In this document: piece by piece, positions 44,200-52,948 of the stretch
How the letters are laid out: each line of letters starts with the position of its first letter
Numbering within the stretch: position 1 is the stretch's first letter
DNA from: UBA8437 sp963582065
Lineage (GTDB): Bacteria > Planctomycetota > Planctomycetia > Planctomycetales > Planctomycetaceae
Direction of reading: 5' to 3'
DNA length: 64,000 nt
Assembly: GCA_963582065.1 (NCBI GenBank)
Contig: CAUZRQ010000010.1
Location: 16,416 to 80,415, forward strand
The notes under the pieces: generated by a model
What the model saw: only the letters and a program-made list of their open reading frames with translations
Databases searched by the model: none
What the model was told of the DNA's origin: nothing
Position numbers and translations under genes: made by a program

Positions 44200-45272
44200 T
44201 GGAGACCGTCCAGCGCCTGGTTGATCTGGGCCACGTACCACAGAAAGAAGCGGAACACGAAGAACACGATGAACATCGCCACGACGCTCCACACGGCCCA
44301 CGCGATGGCGCCGCAGAGCAACGACAGCGCCCGCTCAGCCTCCTCGCGGAACCGCGGACTCAAACGGTGCAACTGCTCGGGAACCGTTCCCGACGTCTCA
44401 CCCACGTCGACCATTTCGATGAAATCCTGTGGAAACAACCCCGTGTCGGCCAGCGAGACCGTCAGAGAATCCCCCGCCTCAATCGACTGGCAGACCGATT
44501 CACACTTCGCCTGAAACGCACCGTTGCCGGTCGCCCGAAACGTTGCCTGCAGGCTCTGACGGATCGGCATTCCGGTCTGTTGTGTCAGGTAAAAGGCCCA
44601 CGAAAAGCGAGCAATCGCAAACGCCCTCTGGCATTTGCCGACGACCGGGAGGCTCAGCGAGATCCGGTCGACGATCTGGCGAGACTCAACGATCGACGCT
44701 GCCGCAAGATAACCGCCAACCAGCATCACCAGCGTGCCGTAGACAATCGCCAGGAACGTGATCGCCCCCCCGGCACCGCGAAGACCGAAGGTGATCTCCG
44801 ACACCGCCTCACCGCCGGGCAGCAGGCCCAGCACAAAAATGACCAACGACACCACGAAGGTGGCGGCAACGAACTGGATTACCGGCCAGGTGATCTGCGA
44901 GATGAACCGCCGCCGCAGCGCCACGATGTTGTCGAAGTGTTCGGCCAGGTGTTCCAACACCTCCGGCAGAGCCCCGCTGTGCTCGGACAGGCGGACCATG
45001 TCGATGACCAATTCGGGAAACCGGCGGCCGTGCCGTGCCATCCCATCAGAGAGTTCCTCGCCGGCACGAACCTGCTGGGCGAGGTCGGTGAACACCTCTC
45101 TGCAAAGCGAATCTCCACCCTTTCGGCCGGCCACCTCCAGGGCTCTGACCACCGGAACGCCCGAGTACAGCATGGTGGCCAGGTTGCGGCAGACAACCGC
45201 CAGGGTCTGTTTGCGTATCTGGTTTCTCAACACCGTTCCAGTCCCGTGGTCAAACGGCTCGACGAAGAACAC
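44196..45272 (-). CDS. Type II secretion/type IV pilus F-type inner membrane protein
   Basis: A 358-residue protein with two GspF (T2SSF) domains: the first includes NLATMLYSGVPVVRALEVAG and LSEHSGALPEVLEHLAEH, the second FSWAFYLTQQTGMPIRQSLQAT and VDVGETSGTVPEQLHRLSPRF. Three membrane helices follow each domain in the expected places. GspF/PilC proteins form the platform of secretion or pilus machines, but no ATPase, pilin or secretin gene is adjacent. The start appears to be GTG 45272. Its stop overlaps the tgt start by four bases, tying it to the Sec operon. Confidence 0.85.
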   Translation of the reverse strand: MFFVEPFDHGTGTVLRNQIRKQTLAVVCRNLATMLYSGVPVVRALEVAGRKGGDSLCREVFTDLAQQVRAGEELSDGMARHGRRFPELVIDMVRLSEHSGALPEVLEHLAEHFDNIVALRRRFISQITWPVIQFVAATFVVSLVIFVLGLLPGGEAVSEITFGLRGAGGAITFLAIVYGTLVMLVGGYLAAASIVESRQIVDRISLSLPVVGKCQRAFAIARFSWAFYLTQQTGMPIRQSLQATFRATGNGAFQAKCESVCQSIEAGDSLTVSLADTGLFPQDFIEMVDVGETSGTVPEQLHRLSPRFREEAERALSLLCGAIAWAVWSVVAMFIVFFVFRFFLWYVAQINQALDGLQ

Positions 45273-45416
45273 GACCAGCGATTTGATTCCCGGTCGTGTT
45301 GGCCAACGGCTCCACCCTCGATTCTCAGGGCCATCCCCGGGTGCGTCAACGCCACACCGGCCGTCTCATGGCGCCCGTTGCGTTCCCCGGGGGTTTGTGT
45401 CACAGTGTCGCGCATC

Positions 45417-46259
45417 ATGCCCGCCGACTTTCTCGACCTCGCCGGCCGCGACGTCCTGGTGATGGGGGTCGCCAACCGCAAGAGCGTCGCCTGGCATGTC
45501 GCGAAATTGCTGACCGAAGCGGGCGCCCGTGTGATCTTCGGGGTCCGAAATGCCGAGCGGGCCGAGTCTGTCCGCGACCTGGTCGGCGGCGATGCGGTGG
45601 TGATCGACTGTGATGTCGAGCGGCCCGAGGACATCCAACGGCTGGCCACCGAGGTCGCTTCGGTCACCGAGCGGCTTCACGGGGTCGTCCACTCGATCGC
45701 CTTCGCCGACTACTCGGACGGCTGGCTGCCGTTTCACGAAACACCCCGAGCCGCATTTCTCCAGGCGGTCGACATCAGCTGCTTCTCGCTGGTAGCCGTC
45801 TCCAACGCACTCCGCGACCTCCTCGACCCGGACCACGGCAGTGTCGTCACCGTTTCGATATCCACCACCCGCATGACCGCCGAAAACTACGGGTACATGG
45901 CACCGGTCAAGGCGGCACTCGACTCCTCGGTCTGCTTTCTGGCCAAGAGCTTCTCGTCCTTCAGCCGGGTTCGCTTCAACGCCGTCTGCCCGGGTCTGCT
46001 CAAGACATCGGCCTCGGCCGGCATCCCCGGTTACGTCGACAGTTACCTCTACGCCGAACAGGCCACGCTCAGAAAACAGGCGGTTCAGACCGATGAAGTC
46101 GCCGCCACCGTGGCTTTCCTGCTCTCCCCTCGCTCCTCGGGAATCAACGCCCAGGGGCTGGTGATCGACGCCGGCATGGGAGTCAATTACTTCGACGATC
46201 AACTGGTCCGTGGTTCCACCGATTCGGCTGAGACGGACGACCCGGAGCCCTCATTGTGA
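45417..46259 (+). CDS. FabI-like enoyl-ACP reductase with altered active site
   Basis: A 280-residue SDR of the FabI type: VLVMGVANRKSVAWHVAK (13-30) is the typical FabI nucleotide motif, and Tyr158 and Lys165 in ENYGYMAPVKAAL match E. coli Tyr156 and Lys163. The first active-site Tyr (E. coli Tyr146) is Ile148 in SISTTRMTAENY. It may therefore be a divergent enoyl reductase or an SDR with another substrate. ATG 45417 is the first good start. Its stop overlaps the GT-C-like gene by four bases. Confidence 0.8.
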   Translation: MPADFLDLAGRDVLVMGVANRKSVAWHVAKLLTEAGARVIFGVRNAERAESVRDLVGGDAVVIDCDVERPEDIQRLATEVASVTERLHGVVHSIAFADYSDGWLPFHETPRAAFLQAVDISCFSLVAVSNALRDLLDPDHGSVVTVSISTTRMTAENYGYMAPVKAALDSSVCFLAKSFSSFSRVRFNAVCPGLLKTSASAGIPGYVDSYLYAEQATLRKQAVQTDEVAATVAFLLSPRSSGINAQGLVIDAGMGVNYFDDQLVRGSTDSAETDDPEPSL

Positions 46260-48031
46260 CTCGTGCCAGTGATGAGGTCGAACCCGGATCCTCATCACAG
46301 GCCACCCCGGGCCGACGGACCCGGCTTTGGCGAGCAGCCCCGCTCGGGGTTGCCCTGGCCTGCCTGCTGATGTCGGCCTGGTCGGTCCGCGACCTCGGGC
46401 TGACAACCGACGAACCCCGTTACATCGACAACAGCCAGCGGATCCACGCCTGGTTCGGAGACCTGTTCGGACAGGGACCGGGTGCCGCGTTTGCCGAGGA
46501 CCGCCTGGCCGAGGGCTGGTATTATGCCCGGCCCGAGAGCAAGAACCTGCCACTGGTCAGCCTGGTCGGATCGCTGGGACGGTTCACGTTCGGGTTGTTC
46601 GACTCCCCACCCCACTCCTATCGCTGGGGCAACCTGGTGGTGCTGGCGGTCACCTGCGGAGTTGTGTTCTCGTGGGTTCGCGACGAATTGTCCGCACCTG
46701 CCGCCATCATCGCCGTCGCGGCGATGGTCGGCATGCCACGACTGTGGGCCCACGCGTTGTTGATGAGTATCGACCCGCTGGTCGCGTCGTTCCAGGTGTT
46801 GGCCTGCTGGGCCTTGTGGAAATGCCGGCAGGACACGGAACTGCAAACGAGATCTGCCTGGTGGTGGCCGGTCGTCTTCGGCCTTTTGGCCGGAGTGGGG
46901 GCGATGGCCAAACCGACCTTCTGGCTGATCGTGCCCGCCTGGGCGGCCTGGGGCATTCTGACCGGGCCGCGCCGAAGCTGGCGGGCCGCCGTCTGCCTGA
47001 TCACCGTCGCCCCGCTGGCCGCACTGATCCTGATGCCCCCCTGGTGGAGCAACCCCATCGGCGGGTTCCTTGGCTACATCGACCTGCTGCTCAACGACCC
47101 GGTCGGCTGGAAGATTGATGCCTACTACCTGGGACATGTCTTTCAGGCCGAGCTCGTGCCCGGAGCCCGTCCGGTGCCGGTTCCCTGGCACAGCGTTCCG
47201 CTGTTGAGCATCATCACGACCCCGCTCTGGATTGTGGTACTGGTCCTGGTCGAGATGACCGGCTGGCTGTTGTCTCTGCTGGCCCACGGACTGGCCCGTC
47301 GCGCCGGGAGCGACCGAACCACTCCCGCCGGCCCCGGAATGGCACTCGAGGGCCTTTGGCTGATCGCCGCGGTCGTTTTGCCCTTGGTGGTGATGATGCC
47401 CAACACACCCGCTCACGACGGCACCCGGCTCTACCGTCCCGCGTTCTACTTCGCCGCGTTCCTGGCAGCCGGCGGATTCGAACGGCTGCGGCTTCGCTGG
47501 GTCGGAAACAATCGACCCAGGATCACCTGGACCACCGCCGCCGTGCTGGCCAGCGTGGCCGTCGGAACCAACGCAACCATTCACCCCGCCGGACTCTCCT
47601 ACTACAACTCGCTGGTCGGCGGCTTCGCCGAAGCCACCCGCCCCGTACCGCTGGGTCACTCGCTTCCGGAACCAAAGCGGCCCCTGCACGAGGTCAGCTA
47701 CTGGTGGGAGCTGTTCAACCGTGAGGCGATCGACCAGATGCAGGAACACCTGCCCCGGGGAGCCCGGTTGACGTTTTTCCCCGAACATTACGGCAAACAG
47801 ATGCTCAGGCAGTGGGGACATCTTCGCGATGACGTCCAACTGGTGGGGACCAACGAGGCAGACTACATGGTGATGTACGCCCGGATGGGACGGTTGATGG
47901 ACCCTCGAGCTCACCCCTCGGGATCCCGCTTTCTGCATGGTGCGGCCGAATGGGAGTGGACCGTTCACGGTGTCCGGACCATCGTGCTGGTTCGTGTGAA
48001 CCTCCCTGGACCATCATCCGACACGCCTTGA
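46256..48031 (+). CDS. GT-C-fold membrane glycosyltransferase-like protein (GT39-type)
   Basis: A 591-residue integral membrane protein with about ten hydrophobic helices. LGLTTDEPRYIDNSQR right after the first helix is the acidic DE loop expected of GT-C enzymes (dolichyl-phosphate-mannose-type, PMT_2 group). A soluble C-terminal domain follows (about 480-590). Such proteins transfer sugars from polyprenyl-phosphate donors to lipids, proteins or polysaccharides on the outer face of the membrane; the acceptor here is unknown. The start is GTG 46256, overlapping the FabI-like stop (GTGA). Confidence 0.75.
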   Translation: MTRASDEVEPGSSSQATPGRRTRLWRAAPLGVALACLLMSAWSVRDLGLTTDEPRYIDNSQRIHAWFGDLFGQGPGAAFAEDRLAEGWYYARPESKNLPLVSLVGSLGRFTFGLFDSPPHSYRWGNLVVLAVTCGVVFSWVRDELSAPAAIIAVAAMVGMPRLWAHALLMSIDPLVASFQVLACWALWKCRQDTELQTRSAWWWPVVFGLLAGVGAMAKPTFWLIVPAWAAWGILTGPRRSWRAAVCLITVAPLAALILMPPWWSNPIGGFLGYIDLLLNDPVGWKIDAYYLGHVFQAELVPGARPVPVPWHSVPLLSIITTPLWIVVLVLVEMTGWLLSLLAHGLARRAGSDRTTPAGPGMALEGLWLIAAVVLPLVVMMPNTPAHDGTRLYRPAFYFAAFLAAGGFERLRLRWVGNNRPRITWTTAAVLASVAVGTNATIHPAGLSYYNSLVGGFAEATRPVPLGHSLPEPKRPLHEVSYWWELFNREAIDQMQEHLPRGARLTFFPEHYGKQMLRQWGHLRDDVQLVGTNEADYMVMYARMGRLMDPRAHPSGSRFLHGAAEWEWTVHGVRTIVLVRVNLPGPSSDTP

Positions 48032-48099
48032 CACTCGTGGCCGACCCGCACCAGACTGATTTTCACCGACATCATCCCGAGTCGCCGCGGAGAGTAGTC

Positions 48100-48900
48100 A
48101 TGTTGCCCTTGCCCCGGCCCGCGCCAACCGTCCGGATGACGCTCGCCTTGCTGTTCGGGGCCGCCGCCTGCCTGGGGATGACCGTGGCCAAGCCACCGGG
48201 CAGGCCACCGCAGAAGCTCTCCGGGATCATCTCGATCACCGAGCTCCAGGACGAAGCCGTTTTCCAACTGTCCCTCGTCAAGCAGTACCTGGACACCAAG
48301 AAGTCATATGCCGACTCGGCCAAGCACGAACTGCCTCGGGCGGCCGGAGTGCTGGCGGTGATCGGACAGGCGCTGGCCACGCACGACAGCAAGCTGACCG
48401 CCGCGGAGAAGGCCGACCGGCCACCGATTCACGGACCGACGCTGCGAGATGCGGCCCTGAAGCTCTCGGCAAGCAAAACGCTCGTCGAGGCACTGGCCAC
48501 AGTTCCCGGCCTCGACGCGGCAGTTCTCGGCCGGGCCAGCCGGGCCGGCCCGGTCAAACGCCCGTGGATCGGACTGATTTCTCTCGGTCACGTCATGGAG
48601 GAACTCAATTCACGCAACAGCCGACTGAGGCGGGCAGTCCGCCGAACTCGCGATCCTGATCTCGCCGCACGCAATGCGGCGACAATGGGACTTCTGGGGC
48701 TGGTCGTCCGCTCGGACACTCACAAGGTCAAGCTAAAGACCCAATTGTCCGCGTGGCAGAAGTTCTCGACCGACTTCCAGTCCAATGCCACCGCCACCGC
48801 CCGGGCTTTTCGGGCCGGCGACAAGACAAAGCTCAAGCCGCTGTACCTCAAGGCCGCCAAGGCCTGCGCCGACTGCCACTCGACCTTCCGCGGCGAGTGA
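48100..48900 (+). CDS. Secreted c'-type cytochrome-like protein
   Basis: A 266-residue protein with a signal peptide (MTLALLFGAAACLGMTVA). The rest is mainly helical. It ends KACADCHSTFRGE, a CxxCH haem site within ten residues of the C-terminus, which is the layout of cytochrome c'-family four-helix bundles. The protein is twice the usual cytochrome c' length; an N-terminal helical half without haem precedes it. ATG 48100 has GGAGAG upstream. It is convergent with the PQQ-type propeller gene. Confidence 0.7.
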   Translation: MLPLPRPAPTVRMTLALLFGAAACLGMTVAKPPGRPPQKLSGIISITELQDEAVFQLSLVKQYLDTKKSYADSAKHELPRAAGVLAVIGQALATHDSKLTAAEKADRPPIHGPTLRDAALKLSASKTLVEALATVPGLDAAVLGRASRAGPVKRPWIGLISLGHVMEELNSRNSRLRRAVRRTRDPDLAARNAATMGLLGLVVRSDTHKVKLKTQLSAWQKFSTDFQSNATATARAFRAGDKTKLKPLYLKAAKACADCHSTFRGE

Positions 48901-48924
48901 AGCCCGGCGACGGCCGGGGCGGGA

Positions 48925-50202
48925 TCACTTGGGTCCGGCGATGCAGTACAAACTGCTGTGCGTCCTCAGGAAGATTTCACCGTCGGAGAACGCCGGAGTC
49001 GAATTGCTCTTCTCACCCGGCCCCAGGCCATTGCTGGCCACCAGTTCGAACTTCTTCGTCGAGGGCCGGAACACATGTGTCGTCGCCCCCTGGTCGGTGA
49101 CGAACAGGTAGTCACCGGCTCGCACGGTCGACCCCCACGCATTGCCCGACGGCAGGCGGTCCTTCCAAGCCACCTTGCCTGTCTTAACCGAGATGCACTC
49201 GATGGTCCCCGGCCCGGCGTTGGCGACATAGACATGGTCTCCGACCACCACACCCGACCCGATCCTCTGAGGTTGTTTGTCCTCAACCCGCCACAGGCGG
49301 TGCGTCTTGGTCACATCACCACTGCCACCGAGGCGGAAGCCCATCCGTGGCCCCTGGTAACCGCCCATCGCAATTCCGACGTTGCCGGCAATCAGCGGCG
49401 ATGTGTAGACCAGGTCTCCCCGAGGCGAGGGCAACCCGGCGATGCTCCACAACACTTCGCCGGTTCCCGGATCGAACCCGGCAACCCGGGTCGGCATGCT
49501 GCAGATCAACTGGTCGACTCCACCGACGCTGGCAATCACGGGAGTGCTGAACGAGGCCACCATTCGTGGATTGCGATCGTTGGCCCCGCCGGCCTCCTTG
49601 GTCTTCCACAACACTTTTCCGCTGTCCAGTTTCAGGGACATCATGAACGATTCGACACCCGGCCCGTGATGCAGAAACACCCGGTCGTTGTAGATTACCG
49701 GGGAGGACGCGTAACCCCAGATGTGCAGCACGTTGCCGGGATCGTGCTTCCACAGCAGTTTGCCGGCGTGGTCGTAACAGAACAGGCCGGCTGAGCCGTG
49801 CCAGACGACCACCCGCTTGCCATCCGTAACCGGAGACGACGCGCCGTAGGGGTTGGTCTTGTGGGTCGGTTCGACTTTCTCGAACGACACGATCCGTTCC
49901 CAGACTTTATCGCCCGTCTGGCGATCGAAGCAGTAGAGCCCACGCTTCGTGCCGTTGACGTTGGCAAAGGTCAGGAACACCCGCCCCCGCGAAATGACCG
50001 GGGTGCTGTGACCGGGAAACAGCAATGTGATCCGCCACTTGACGTTCTTCTGGGCACTCCATTTTATCGGCACCTGCTCGTCCGAGTGGCCGTCGCCCCG
50101 GACCCCTCGGAACGCCGGGGAATCGGCCGCGGCGGCGTCACCCGCCAGCAGACCGCCGACCAGCATGCAGACACTCAATCCGAGACTCGCAGGCAAACGC
50201 AT
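48925..50202 (-). CDS. Secreted PQQ-like beta-propeller protein
   Basis: A 425-residue exported protein (signal LGLSVCMLVGGLLAGDAAA) made of PQQ/pyrrolo-quinoline-quinone-dehydrogenase-like propeller blades. Typical segments are RGLYCFDRQTGDKVWE, LFCYDHAGKLLWKHD, MSLKLDSGKVLWKTKE, AGFDPGTGEVLWSIAG and IECISVKTGKVAWKD. The opening SPAFRGVRGDGHSDEQVPIKW is the usual planctomycete N-terminal pattern of this group. There is no sign of a PQQ-binding catalytic site, so a structural or sensing role is more likely than dehydrogenase activity. Confidence 0.85.
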   Translation of the reverse strand: MRLPASLGLSVCMLVGGLLAGDAAAADSPAFRGVRGDGHSDEQVPIKWSAQKNVKWRITLLFPGHSTPVISRGRVFLTFANVNGTKRGLYCFDRQTGDKVWERIVSFEKVEPTHKTNPYGASSPVTDGKRVVVWHGSAGLFCYDHAGKLLWKHDPGNVLHIWGYASSPVIYNDRVFLHHGPGVESFMMSLKLDSGKVLWKTKEAGGANDRNPRMVASFSTPVIASVGGVDQLICSMPTRVAGFDPGTGEVLWSIAGLPSPRGDLVYTSPLIAGNVGIAMGGYQGPRMGFRLGGSGDVTKTHRLWRVEDKQPQRIGSGVVVGDHVYVANAGPGTIECISVKTGKVAWKDRLPSGNAWGSTVRAGDYLFVTDQGATTHVFRPSTKKFELVASNGLGPGEKSNSTPAFSDGEIFLRTHSSLYCIAGPK

Positions 50203-50224
50203 GGATGGGGCTCCGGTTTCGACT

Positions 50225-50233
50225 TGATATAGT
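50225..50233 (+). promoter_or_regulatory. Candidate extended -10 promoter for the FGGY kinase
   Basis: TGATATAGT at 50225-50233 matches the extended -10 pattern TGnTATAAT with one mismatch, 60 bases before the ATG at 50293. It lies in the 90-base space between divergent genes. No -35 box is evident. Confidence 0.35.
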
Positions 50234-50292
50234 CACTTTACGTCGCCGTTGCCGAACGAACAACACAGCCCACACCCCTGTCCATCTCAGCC

Positions 50293-51732
50293 ATGCTGCT
50301 CTCCCTCGCCCTGGATCTCGGCACCACATCGATCGCGGCGATCGCCGTCGACCCCGACGGTCACGTCGTCTCAAGTGTTCAACGCGCCAACACCGCCACC
50401 CTGCCGGATCTCCCGTCCGGTCACGCCGAGCAGGACCCCGAGAAAATCCGCGACATCATCGTTGAAGTCCTCTCGGAGTTGGCACGTGACCTGCCCGGGA
50501 CGCCCGCCGGACTGGGCGTGACCGGGCAAATGCATGGCGTGCTGCTGACCGACCCGGACCGTCGCCCGCTGACCGGCTTGATCACGTGGCAGGACCGCCG
50601 CGCAAACGAACCCACCACCACAGGCCCGCCCGGAGATCTCACCCCGAGTTGGCTCGAGACGTACCTGGCCGCATGCCCCGACGAGGACCTGAGCCAAACC
50701 GGCTGCAAACCGGCACCCGGATACCTGGGCGTCACACTGGCAACGCTCATCGGCAGTGACTCGATCCCGACGGGAACCTCCGGAGCCACGTTCCTGGCCG
50801 ACTGGGTGGCAGCCGAGTTGACCGACACCGCGATCGTGACCGACCGCAGCAACGCGGCGGCCTCGGGCGTCTTCAACCTGGTTGAGGACTGTTGGAGCGG
50901 CCCCCTGCTGGACAGTGGCCAGATCCCCCCTGAATGGCTGCCGGAAGTGGTCGAGAGCGGTGCAGTGGTCGGCACACTGGTCCCCGAGTGGGCAGCGGAG
51001 ACCGGACTGCCGGCCGGGCTGCCGGTCTGCGGGGCAATCGGCGACAACCAGGCGGCCGTGCTCGGCAGCCTGCCGGTCGGTGAACCGGCGATCCAGATCA
51101 ACGTCGGCACCGGCGGCCAGATCAACTGGCCCGTCTCGAACTTCTGCCGAGTGCCGTCGATGGACACCCGTTATCTGCCCCAGGATCGCTTCATGCTGGT
51201 CGGGGCCGGCCTGGCCGGTGGCGACGCCTACGCGTGGGTCAACCAGGCCGTCGGGGGCTGGCTACGTTGCTTCGATGCAACCCCCACCGCCGACGCGATC
51301 TACGCGAGGCTCGCCGAATTGGCCGCATCGGTTCCCCCTGATGCCGATGGCCTGGTCTGCAAACCCCTGTTTCGCGGCACGCGACGGCAACCAACGGCCC
51401 GGGGTCGGTTCGAGGGGGTCACCTTCGAGAACTTCACTCCCGGGCACGTGGCCCGCGCTGTGCTGACAGGGATCGCCGATGGCTTCGCGTGGTTCTTCGA
51501 AAACGCGGGTGAGGCACGACCGACCAACTGCGTGAGGATCGTCGGATCGGGGAACGCGATGAGACAGAACCCGTTGCTGGTCGAGAGTATCGAACGGCGT
51601 TTCGGCCTGCCGGTGGTACTGGCCGAACACGACCAGGAGGCGGCATTCGGCACCGCGTTACTGGCCGGCAGCCAGTGTGGTGTCTGGCCCGATCTCGCAA
51701 CCGCGGGGCAGGCGATCAGGCTGCTGAGCTGA
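50293..51732 (+). CDS. FGGY-family carbohydrate kinase, sedoheptulokinase-like
   Basis: A 479-residue ASKHA sugar kinase. LSLALDLGTTSIAAIAVD (3-20) is phosphate motif 1, LGVTGQMHGVLL the substrate segment, TWQDRRANE follows, then GAIGDNQAAVLGS with the catalytic Asp and INVGTGGQI (phosphate 2). VRIVGSGNAMRQNPLL is the adenosine motif. The combination GQMHGV, KPAPGYLGVTL and GDNQAAVLGS is more like sedoheptulokinase than xylulokinase, but substrate choice cannot be fixed from this. It stands alone, divergent from the propeller gene. Confidence 0.8.
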   Translation: MLLSLALDLGTTSIAAIAVDPDGHVVSSVQRANTATLPDLPSGHAEQDPEKIRDIIVEVLSELARDLPGTPAGLGVTGQMHGVLLTDPDRRPLTGLITWQDRRANEPTTTGPPGDLTPSWLETYLAACPDEDLSQTGCKPAPGYLGVTLATLIGSDSIPTGTSGATFLADWVAAELTDTAIVTDRSNAAASGVFNLVEDCWSGPLLDSGQIPPEWLPEVVESGAVVGTLVPEWAAETGLPAGLPVCGAIGDNQAAVLGSLPVGEPAIQINVGTGGQINWPVSNFCRVPSMDTRYLPQDRFMLVGAGLAGGDAYAWVNQAVGGWLRCFDATPTADAIYARLAELAASVPPDADGLVCKPLFRGTRRQPTARGRFEGVTFENFTPGHVARAVLTGIADGFAWFFENAGEARPTNCVRIVGSGNAMRQNPLLVESIERRFGLPVVLAEHDQEAAFGTALLAGSQCGVWPDLATAGQAIRLLS

Positions 51733-51742
51733 CAGTCGGCCC

Positions 51743-52837
51743 CTAGGCCACTTTCCGGCGCACGATCGCCGGGGCGGACGCCAGCAGCCGATCAAGCCCC
51801 GCACAGGCCTCGGCAGCCGACACGTCCTGTAGGCAGGCCAGGTGGCGGGTTCCACGCTGAGGACATCTCTTGTGGTAGCTGCCCCCACAAGCGACCGACG
51901 TCTCGATCAGAACGTGCCGACCTCGCGGTGGACCCGACCGCCGGGCCGTGGTGCAGGTGAACACGCCGATCACCGGGGTCTCGACCGCAGCAGCCAGGTG
52001 CATCGGTCCGCTGTCGTTGGTCACCACCGCATCAGCCGCACTCAGAACCGCCGCCAGTTTCTTCAACCCGGTCCCTCCCGCCAGGTTCTCGACGCGACCG
52101 TCCGTCGCGTGTCTCAGGATCAGTTCTTTCAGTCTCGCCGTCGCGATACGCTCGTCCGGCGACCCCACCAGCACCAATGACGCGCCGTGTTCGCGGATCG
52201 CGTGCACGCCAACGGTCGCAAAATGTTCAATCGGCCACCGCTTGGTCTCCCAACGGGCTCCCGGATGCATCGCCACGACCCTGCCGCCAAGTTGACGGAC
52301 CATCACGTCAGCCCAGGCCCGTTCGGAGCCGGGAATCTCCAGCCCCGCCTGCGGCTCCAGGTGGCCCATTCCCAGGAATTCGGCGACCCTCCAGTAACGT
52401 CGATGGGCGGGTACCTGGCGACCGGAATCCTCGAGCAATCCGTGGCAGGCCAGCCCCGCGCCTTCACGAGCCGTCTCGAGACCGATCCGCACCGGCGCCG
52501 CCGTTGCGCGGGTCATCACCCCCGTCCGCAACAGGCCCTGCAAATCAAAGACCAGATCGAATCGACGGTTCCGCAACGTGGTCAACAACCGACGCCATGA
52601 CCGCCAACCACCTCGTCGCCTGTAGACAATCCACTCGTCGAGGCCGGGATGATCGCTCACCAGCTCGGACAGGGTCTCGCTGATCACCCACGACACCCGT
52701 GCCGCGGGAAACCGTTCCGCCAGCGCACCGAGAACGGGTAACGACTGGACGACATCGCCAAAGGCCGTCGGCTTGATGACCGCGATCCGCTGGACATCGA
52801 TCTCGTCCAGTCGCCGGGCGATGCGATCGGGGAACAT
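51743..52837 (-). CDS. Glycosyltransferase family 9 (heptosyltransferase-like)
   Basis: A 364-residue GT-B enzyme of family GT9, members of which add heptose or similar sugars to the LPS core. The N-terminal IAVIKPTAFGDVVQSLPVLGAL matches the family signature RxSxxGDVVxxxP. HPGARWETKRWP, and the C-terminal sugar-nucleotide motif VTNDSGPMHLAAA are present. The extra cysteines in CGGSYHKRCPQRGTRHLACL near the C-terminus are unusual. Convergent with the FGGY kinase (10 bases between stops). It fits an LPS-making cell, but the acceptor is unproven. Confidence 0.85.
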   Translation of the reverse strand: MFPDRIARRLDEIDVQRIAVIKPTAFGDVVQSLPVLGALAERFPAARVSWVISETLSELVSDHPGLDEWIVYRRRGGWRSWRRLLTTLRNRRFDLVFDLQGLLRTGVMTRATAAPVRIGLETAREGAGLACHGLLEDSGRQVPAHRRYWRVAEFLGMGHLEPQAGLEIPGSERAWADVMVRQLGGRVVAMHPGARWETKRWPIEHFATVGVHAIREHGASLVLVGSPDERIATARLKELILRHATDGRVENLAGGTGLKKLAAVLSAADAVVTNDSGPMHLAAAVETPVIGVFTCTTARRSGPPRGRHVLIETSVACGGSYHKRCPQRGTRHLACLQDVSAAEACAGLDRLLASAPAIVRRKVA

Positions 52838-52948
52838 GCGGACCGGTCGAAAACGGGAATGACGGTTCGAGGACTGACGTTCGGCAGGGGATGATACCGG
52901 CCGGACGAGACGCTCAACAAGACCAGTTCATCGGGAGATCTCGAGGTC

